Source of the DNA: Polytrichum commune
Lineage: Eukaryota; Streptophyta; Polytrichopsida; Polytrichales; Polytrichaceae
Assembly: GCA_950295325.1 (NCBI GenBank)
Contig: OX485806.1
Location: forward strand, 56,539,169 to 56,603,168
DNA: 64,000 nucleotides
Direction of reading: 5' to 3'
This document shows positions 57,596 through 64,000 of this stretch, piece after piece. How positions within the stretch are numbered: the first letter of the stretch is position 1; each line of letters starts with the position of its first letter. The notes beneath the pieces were generated by a model. It was given only the letters and a program-made list of their open reading frames with translations, was not told the origin of the DNA and ran no database searches. A program made the position numbers and the translations under genes.

Positions 57596-58373
57596 GAATA
57601 AGAGTTGTTCGTCTTGCTTCAAGAATTAGAGGTTTTAATGCATGAAAGTAAACTTTCAATTCACAAGTACAAAAGAAAAGAAGTTCTCCACAAAATTGAA
57701 ATAGGAAGAATATTTCACACGCTCACTTTTCCAATTTCGCCAATTTCGCTCACTGTATCGTTTGGTCTTTTCAAAGTTTGACTGTGAGAGTTTGTCTCAT
57801 TTTCCACCAAATGATTCTTCCTCATTCTTTCATTTTCTTCCTCAGTTCTCCACTCATTCTTCTTGGGAGGAGCCATGTTGAAAAATTAAAAAAAACTTCA
57901 CAATCCACAATGTGTCATAGTTAGATTTCAATCGATTATCAACAAAGTCGTAGACCTCTAATTATAACAACACAAATCTACAAACATTTTATATACCCAT
58001 TCTAATCATTACTATGAAGCTTTAGGCTTCCTTAAAGGACATCACAAAAGCTTCAAAAAATACATCATCAAATCCTAAACTATGAAAATTAGAACCTAAA
58101 CCTCAAATTCTAAATCCTACTTTCAAACCCATTCAACCAAACCCTAAATACTATACATTTTCCACAATATCACCCCTAAATTCTAAACCATTACAAAGAA
58201 CCTTGGAAATCAATAAAATACAAAACAAAACAAAACAAAAACATAGTTCTAAATCTTACATAAAGTCACGATTTTCGAGAAAAAGAACTTAATACATAAA
58301 AAAACCATATGCTTACCTCAATGCTTGTGGTGCTCACAAGAAACTCGCTCCCCCCTCGGCTAACTAGAGCAAA

Positions 58374-58621
58374 TGAAGAGCCACACACTTTGTTGAGATT
58401 TTCTGGAGCTCTCTATGAACCCAACTCAGTTGTAGGGTCGGATGAGCTGGGCGGATGCTGAGGTGGCCGGGCAAGGTTTGGTGAGGCTGGGCAACTGAGG
58501 TGGCCGGGCCGGGCAGGGTCGGATGAGCTGGGCAAATGTTTCTCCAACCCAACTGGCCAGGCAGGGTTTGGTTTTGGGCACCAGGCAGACCTCGGCAATC
58601 GAGGAGCACCTAGTGCCGAGG
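58374..58621 (-). repeat. Right terminal inverted repeat of the second MULE
   Basis: Reverse complement of 51,997-52,245 with scattered substitutions and a few small indels. It ends CCTAGTGCCGAGG just before the 9-bp duplication CTAGCCGCA. Confidence 0.9.
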
Positions 58622-58639
58622 CTAGCCGCACCCAGGGCT

Positions 58640-60670
58640 GCCAGCTCGGAACAGGTGCACTAACTGGCCTTAAGGCAGATCCAACACCCGCATCCGGTGG
58701 GTCCATGTCGGACAACGTGTAGGTGTGTCGGAGGCTGCCGGGGCCATGTTCCTCTCGGAAAACAGAGCCAAGTACCAAAAAATGATGGTTTTCAACCGCT
58801 GCTCTCAAGCAACGTTAGAGGTGAGCTTGGATGAAAACGAGTAGTTCGATGGACAAAATCTGTTAATGAGTCCTCCTCAAAATTGACGGATCCTACTCCG
58901 CATAAGGTCGCTGCACACGGTTTGCAGTTTTGTCCCGAGCTTGCTTCAGTGTCAGCTCTTGCTTCGGTTGTGCCCAAAAATCTTCCCGCACACTGTAAGA
59001 ACCAAATGTATCTGGTGAGTGGGCCGGTGCTTTCAATGTGGACTTTAAATGTAGACATATATTTGGTAAAATCCTATCTCGGAGGTGGCAGGCTCCGAGT
59101 GAGTTGCAAAATTGTGCCGTTGTTGGAGTTTTATGTGCAACATGTTATCATGCTCAGAGGCAACTTCGACATCATAACTTCGCTCTATGCTTTCGTCTTC
59201 TCCCGTCTTCTCAACTTCCTTTTGCTTCTTTTTCTTTGAATCTGTGGGTTGTTATGGGTTTGTGTGATAGCTCCTCAGGTCATTGTGCCGATGTTGTCAT
59301 TATATAATACATCATAATTAAACCCCAAGGAAAGAAAAAAAATTTACCCTCTCCAACTCTACTGTCACAGCTTTAGCAATATCATCCTTGTGCTCAAAAA
59401 CCTCGTCCAAAATTATCTTGGGGACACATGCTCGGACAACTTCTGCAACACATTTGAGAGTTAGCATTTGTTCAGTGGTCTGAATTTCCCTAAAAGAAAA
59501 TAACTAAGACCCCTTGCACACCCTTACCAAACAAATTAGGCATCAAACCCTTTGTGCAGAAGAAATACATTTGCATCAGAGCTCCATGAAACCAAAAAAT
59601 ATGGGGAATCTAAATAGATTGGTTGAGATTGACTAGTTGTCATTTGGTTATTTGAACATCAAGAGATGCTAAATGCAGTGGGTATTATGATGTTTTGGAG
59701 CAGATTATGTTGTTGTTGTTTCCATTTCTACCCAGCTGAAGTCAATTTGAACACAAGTGAATGGGTATGCCTTCTACTTCTAATGTATTATTGTGATCTT
59801 TCATCCCAAATGTTGATGATGTAATGCTCAACTATGCTCGGATATCTTTGTTCCGTATGGTTCTTGGATGTGCCCTTACAAGTTGCACTGATGGAGAATA
59901 GTGGATTGTCTGCAAACACCTTTGTAAATCATCATTGCTTGTGCTTCCTATATCTCGGTACAAATTTGGTATACAATATGTTCTCAATGAAATGGACTCG
60001 TCTTTACATCTGTTTACACAACCATCTTTGTGAATGGCTCTATTGGTGAATTGGTGGAGAAAATATTCGCATTGTGCATGATGATGCTGATGATACACCT
60101 GTTTACAATAGTATTATAGCACTGGCAATGTGATCAAATAGTCTAGGTTCTTATTCTAGGACCTATTAAAAGCTACACTTGGTTATGTAAGAATCTTTCT
60201 GGTGAGAGGTGACGAGCCTTAAAAATCGCTTGTATTGTTGTTTTATAAGCATTAATTGGTCTTTCTTGATTTTTGGGCTTAAGGTGGCTGCAGCTCAAGT
60301 GGCAACATTATCCACAGTTGCACATTGATGTCCTTCCTTTACCTAATTTGCCCATCTACATGACTTGTGTGGTATCCAGTTCGGAAAAGACTAAAAAAAA
60401 TCTATGTTTGGGGAATTATTCATTTTGAGTTCGTCGCATTTAAAATCATTCATTTTGACTCCCAATTTTTGTTTCCCTTGAGGGGAGCATAACAAAGATG
60501 TCACTTGCAGATCCAACTTCTTATAGAAATATTGAACTTTAAGGTTCCTGGATCAAAAAGGTTGTCATCCTAGGGAAAGTAGGATAAAGAACTTTGTACA
60601 TGTGCAGGGGACAAGTACTCTAGCATAGTTTTATATTAATTTCAATTTTTGTACTCTGAATCATGTCCAT
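58640..60670. other. No gene recognised
   Basis: Frames of about 90-120 codons around 58.8-59.3 kb on both strands carry no motif I know. They could be remnants of a host gene or a repeat. The rest is AT-rich. Confidence 0.4.
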
Positions 60671-60915
60671 CACTACTAGGAAAACAAACGAAATATGACT
60701 AGGGCCTTATGACCGGATATGACTATCGGTTTGAATGCAGTCATCAGTGACCACTTTGGTGACTAGAAATGACTATAGTCATCACATGACTAGGATTTTA
60801 GTCATATTTTCAGGGGGCCTCAATTGGAACTACGTAGGGAACGTGTTCTCCCGATTGTTTTTCTCATGGGCAGCCATATGACTAGAATTAGTAGTTAGGT
60901 GACTATAGTTTTGGG
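60671..60915 (+). repeat. CACTA terminus with subterminal ATGACTA repeats
   Basis: After the terminal CACTACTAGGAAAA the motif ATGACTA or its reverse TAGTCAT occurs about ten times up to 60,905. Such clustered repeats bind the regulatory protein in known CACTA elements. Similar GTAGTC/GACTA motifs recur near 63,430-63,640 inside the element. Confidence 0.85.
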
Positions 60916-61642
60916 CAGCCAATTGTAGGGGGATTTAGGAGTGGGGCATTCATGGTTTTAATGCAACTTTTTTTCCTTTGTTTGTGTTCAATTTATTCTT
61001 TCACTTCTTCTTTCCTTCCTTCAGTTTACATTCTTCTCGTGATTTTATTTTGTTCCTTTAAGGTTTTCTCCTTAGGGTTATTGTATTTTTTTAAATGTCT
61101 TTAAATTTTCGTAAACTTATATGAGTTTTATTTGAAAAAAATTTCATTCAGAATTTTTTTCTTGGAAGCATTTTCCCATCTCTTATTGAATTCAAATGTT
61201 ATGGAAAAAATTTCTAGTTACAAACTCAATCTGTCTACAATCACTACAATTCTCTTTGCACCTTGTTCAAATACTTGTCGATTTGGATTTTAATTTGAGG
61301 CAATGCACACGCATGTTCTTTATTCAATCAGTGACGTTGAAGTTAATTGGAAGGCAAGTCCAATTGTATATATTGGCAATGACATAAATGACTACCCTTC
61401 ATAGTGTGTTTGATAGTTGGTCATGTCCCACCTCTAGATCCTCCTCTACAACAACTTAAGTTTGGTTTACATCTTGGGTGGTAAGTCTCCTGCACAACCT
61501 AAAATCAAGAGTGTCCGGTTCCTTGTCCATGGTACTACATGATGGGCCGTAGGCCTGCATGCTCATCTACTCTACCTAACTGCACACTTTGCATTTCATG
61601 CCTTCCGCCATCGCTTGACTCGACTCTTGCACCACGTGGTTG

Positions 61643-62224
61643 TCACCGCAAAACAATCTTCCATTCATTGTTCTCCTCATCGTCTACAAAAAATACTTGT
61701 TGTACGTGAAGAGGAAATGCAAAAAAGTCCACTGAATATGGAATCAGTCGATCAAATCTGAACAATGTGAATCCATATTCGTCGCATTTCATTGTAGCCC
61801 GAGCTCCCCTCTTGTTGGCTTGTGCCCATGTGCAATACAACACCACCACTTCATATATCCCGCAGTCTACGCTGATAATTTTGTCCACCCACCCCACATA
61901 CTCTAGATTTGTTGTCCTCATGTTCTTGTCATTAGAACTAGAACGACAAGATTGGAGAAACGTAGCAGCTACTGCACTGTCACATGTGGACATAGCTGCT
62001 TCTGCTCCCCGTACTCGTATATGATTGCCATATGCATACATGGCCTTGTATGCCTTTGCTTCTCGTCTAGGAGGCAACAACAATGTTAGTACATCCTCAG
62101 AGACATCATTCCCCCTCGCCAATGTCTTCGGACACTGCGTTTTGGAACCACGTTTGGGATAATCCGGGCGTCTTCCCTTGCTACGTCTTTGGACGACTTT
62201 TCTGGCCTCTTCTCGTCGAGTCAT
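61643..62224 (-). CDS. CACTA transposase C-terminal part (DUF4216-like)
   Basis: The frame contains LEYVGWVDKIISVDCGIYEV, then CDEYGFTLFRFDRL and HVQQVFFVDDEENNEWKIVL. This is the DUF4216 pattern (DEYGFTxVxxxRL...QxxQVFYVxDxxxxxWxVV) that lies at the C-terminus of plant TNP2-type transposases. It follows the DUF4218 exon on the same strand and is probably joined to it by an intron of about 200 nt. The N-terminal part of this frame is not clearly conserved. Confidence 0.75.
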   Translation of the reverse strand: MTRREEARKVVQRRSKGRRPDYPKRGSKTQCPKTLARGNDVSEDVLTLLLPPRREAKAYKAMYAYGNHIRVRGAEAAMSTCDSAVAATFLQSCRSSSNDKNMRTTNLEYVGWVDKIISVDCGIYEVVVLYCTWAQANKRGARATMKCDEYGFTLFRFDRLIPYSVDFFAFPLHVQQVFFVDDEENNEWKIVLR

Positions 62225-62435
62225 TTCAGTGGCATACCGCCTGCAGTATACACATCACCTCAAGTCTGTTATTTTCCATAAACTGTAGAAATACTACATC
62301 ATGTACAGTTTTGTTCGTCATGTTCTTCATAACTGTGACTATACATAGTAGTTTTCTTCATTTTTTTTATTGTTTCATCTGTCTCGTCCTCATAGCTAAT
62401 CCTAAAATAAAAAAACAATGACTAGACGTAGTGCT

Positions 62436-63936
62436 CTATTTGCCGTATATTACTATGTAACAGTTATATTGCTTAGGTGCATACTCTCTGTAATCTTGAA
62501 GTATTTCAGCGTTGTTAAGCACGAACTCATGAATCCACTCTTGCAGTTCCGGAGACAATACGGGCCGTCTCCCCTTCCCTTGTAACACTTCGTCATTTGT
62601 ACCTGGCTCCTCTTTGTCGTCCCATACACGGCGTGATGTCATAGTACAATTTTGCATGTACTCGGTGCAGAATCCAAGCGCCTCCTCCATGATATACCCT
62701 CTTGCCATCGACCCCTCCGGTTGTGCTCGTTGCCGTACGTAGCCCTTCAACGTTTTCAGATACCGTTCCACAGGGTACATCCAACGTGTGTGAACTGGAC
62801 CACAAATGTCTAACTGCTGCACTAAGTGAATCGACAGATGTGACATGACATCAAAAAATGCCGGTGGGAAGACCTTCTCCAACATACACATAGTTACTGT
62901 TGTTTCTTCCATCAGGTCTGCCATTGTTGATGGATCCACAGACTTTGCACATAAACGCACAAAGATCCTACTTGTACGAATTATTGTTGCGCGAACTTCC
63001 TTTGGTAGGAGTGTTTGCACACGTAAAGGAAGAATTTGTTGCATCATTATGTGGTAGTCATGTGACTTAAGCCCACGAAGGTCTCCGTCAACGGTTATCC
63101 TCTTCGACAACTGTCCCACGTAGTTGCTGGTGGTCTTCAGGTTGCGGATAGTTTTGATAAATTTTGTCTTCTCCACCTTTGACAGCACATAGGGAGCAAC
63201 TGGTAGTATGATGGTGTCATTTCCACCTGGTTTTGGGTGGAGCTCGGGACGTATCGACGCCTCCTTAAGGTTTAGCCTTACTTTCAATGTATCTTTCAAT
63301 CCCCATATTGTCTTCATGATGTTTTTGCACATGTTTTTTTCGCAATGCATTGGATCCAACACATGGCGGATCATAAGAGCTTGCATTCAGTGTTCAACCC
63401 ATGTTAGAGCAATTCTACACATCCCCTTACTACGGCATTCTGTATGTAGTCGTACATTTAGTCGTCAAATGTAGTCGTGGGTTTGGTGTTGATGACTCAA
63501 ACTAGTCATATTGTATTTACTGAGTCAGTGGATCCAAACATGTGACTACCAACACTAATTTCTTCACTACATATAGTCATGCGCTGAGTGTAGATAATCA
63601 TGTATTGATCACATATAGTGTTTTGTAGTCATATAGTACAAGAACAATGTAAAAAGGTCTAAGGTCTGGAAATGGCTATGGTTCACTAACCTGCCAATAC
63701 GGAAGACGAAACAGGGCTAACAACCTCTTCACTCCAGTTTGGTGCACTGGATCATTGACCCCCCCGTGTCTGTTCTCGTCTGAGGCATTTAGCCATTTCT
63801 CCCTCGCATTAGCATGACACACAATGTCTCGACCAGTAAGAGTGCAAGGTAGTGCTTTATTTTCGTCTTCGCCATCAAATGCTCTTCGGAGTCGTCGATA
63901 CGGGTGATTCCATTTTAGGTATCTCCGATGACCCAA
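62436..63936 (-). CDS. CACTA transposase central part (Transposase_21 and DUF4218)
   Basis: Two exons are visible. The upstream one (from beyond 63,936 to about 63,690) has MGHRRYLKWNHPYRRLRRAF and LTGRDIV, ending at an AG/GTTAGT donor after LPYWQ; this is the end of the Transposase_21 domain. The next (about 63,386 to 62,436) has RHVLDPMHCEKNMCKNIMKT, RPELHP, LKSHDYHIMMQQILPL, LEKVFPPAFFDVMSHL and GPVHTRWMYPVERYLKTLKG, a well-kept DUF4218 domain. No internal stop is seen in these exons, unlike every other transposase in the window, so this CACTA is likely the youngest element here. The protein would cut and rejoin element ends in the nucleus. Confidence 0.88.
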
Positions 63937-64000
63937 ATATACATTTTTGCCCAGTGCAGTTGAGCGACGAGTACTAACATTAGGGCCACATTCAGTGCAT

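Larger units (their letters stand above)
51997..58621 (+). mobile_element. Second MULE, 6.6 kb, with perfect 9-bp target duplication
   Basis: Inverted ends start CCTCGGCACTAGG and match for about 250 bp at roughly 90 percent. CTAGCCGCA lies directly outside both ends (51,988-51,996 and 58,622-58,630), the 9-bp duplication typical of Mutator elements. Inside are transposase pieces in order on the plus strand, interrupted by an LTR copy at 55,455-56,208. The element is defective but the boundaries are clean. Confidence 0.9.
60671..64000 (-). mobile_element. CACTA/EnSpm transposon, one end and transposase (runs off the window)
   Basis: The end CACTACTAGGAAAACAAACG at 60,671 has the classical CACTA terminus, preceded by CAT (possible 3-bp target site). 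Subterminal ATGACTA-type repeats follow. The minus-strand transposase exons carry domains of the plant CACTA TNP2 family. The other end lies beyond 64,000. Confidence 0.9.

Noticed and set aside
1-64000. tRNA, rRNA or other structured RNA genes
   Set aside because: I found no cloverleaf with conserved T-loop and no rRNA-like core by eye; a covariance-model scan would be decisive.

Overview
The window is nuclear DNA of a land plant, most likely a non-seed plant (moss, lycophyte or fern). Genes have GT-AG introns, short plant-type telomere motifs (TTTAGGG) occur inside it, and nearly all of it is transposable elements. The one gene that looks like an ordinary host gene (about 5.8-7.8 kb, minus strand) encodes a tristetraprolin-type tandem CCCH zinc-finger protein with classical C-x8-C-x5-C-x3-H fingers 18 residues apart. 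I cannot name the species.

Layout. 1-5.8 kb: AT-rich, no gene seen. 5.8-7.8 kb: CCCH gene. 10.9-11.6 kb: truncated end of the giant element family described next. 12.8-20.0 kb: nested solo LTRs of one roughly 970-bp family, with a decayed Ty1/copia element (15.2-17.6 kb) between them. 21.6-50.2 kb: a 28.6-kb element with inverted ends AACACTATATTCG... and a 4-bp flanking repeat TTCT. 52.0-58.6 kb: a Mutator-like (MULE) element with about 250-bp inverted repeats, a perfect 9-bp target duplication and a broken transposase; an LTR sits inside it. 60.7-64.0 kb: one end and most of the transposase of a CACTA/EnSpm element that runs off the window.

The giant element is the most unusual part. It has two divergent genes. 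Gene A (minus, 28.9 to 22.3 kb) is a multi-exon gene of about 1,850 codons with a ParB-like DGQHS motif, a possible AdoMet-methyltransferase motif, a proline-rich region and an FCP1/NIF-like HAD phosphatase module. Gene C (plus, 46.6 to 49.7 kb) encodes a DUF7869-type DDE-like protein, the best transposase candidate. A 22-bp inverted repeat (arms GTTTGGGTCG and CGACCCAAAC around a variable 2-bp centre) recurs about 23 times. I saw it only inside this element, in introns, in an apparent exon and in a 63-bp tandem array. Degenerate copies lie close to both ends in opposite orientation.

The 63-bp array was split by a second element: a 12.1-kb MULE (33,923-46,045) flanked by a 10-bp direct repeat. 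It carries a decayed MULE transposase on the minus strand and, on the plus strand, a six-exon gene (gene B, 39.2-45.4 kb) whose product looks like a permuted DNA amino-methyltransferase (motif IV-like before motif I). Intron 1 of gene B holds at least 12 copies of a repeat with a CCCTCTCG/CGAGAGGG hairpin, some with wobble or compensatory changes. All of these elements are now broken by stops and frameshifts. In gene A six of eight internal stops are TAG, which suggests CAG-to-TAG decay in methylated DNA.
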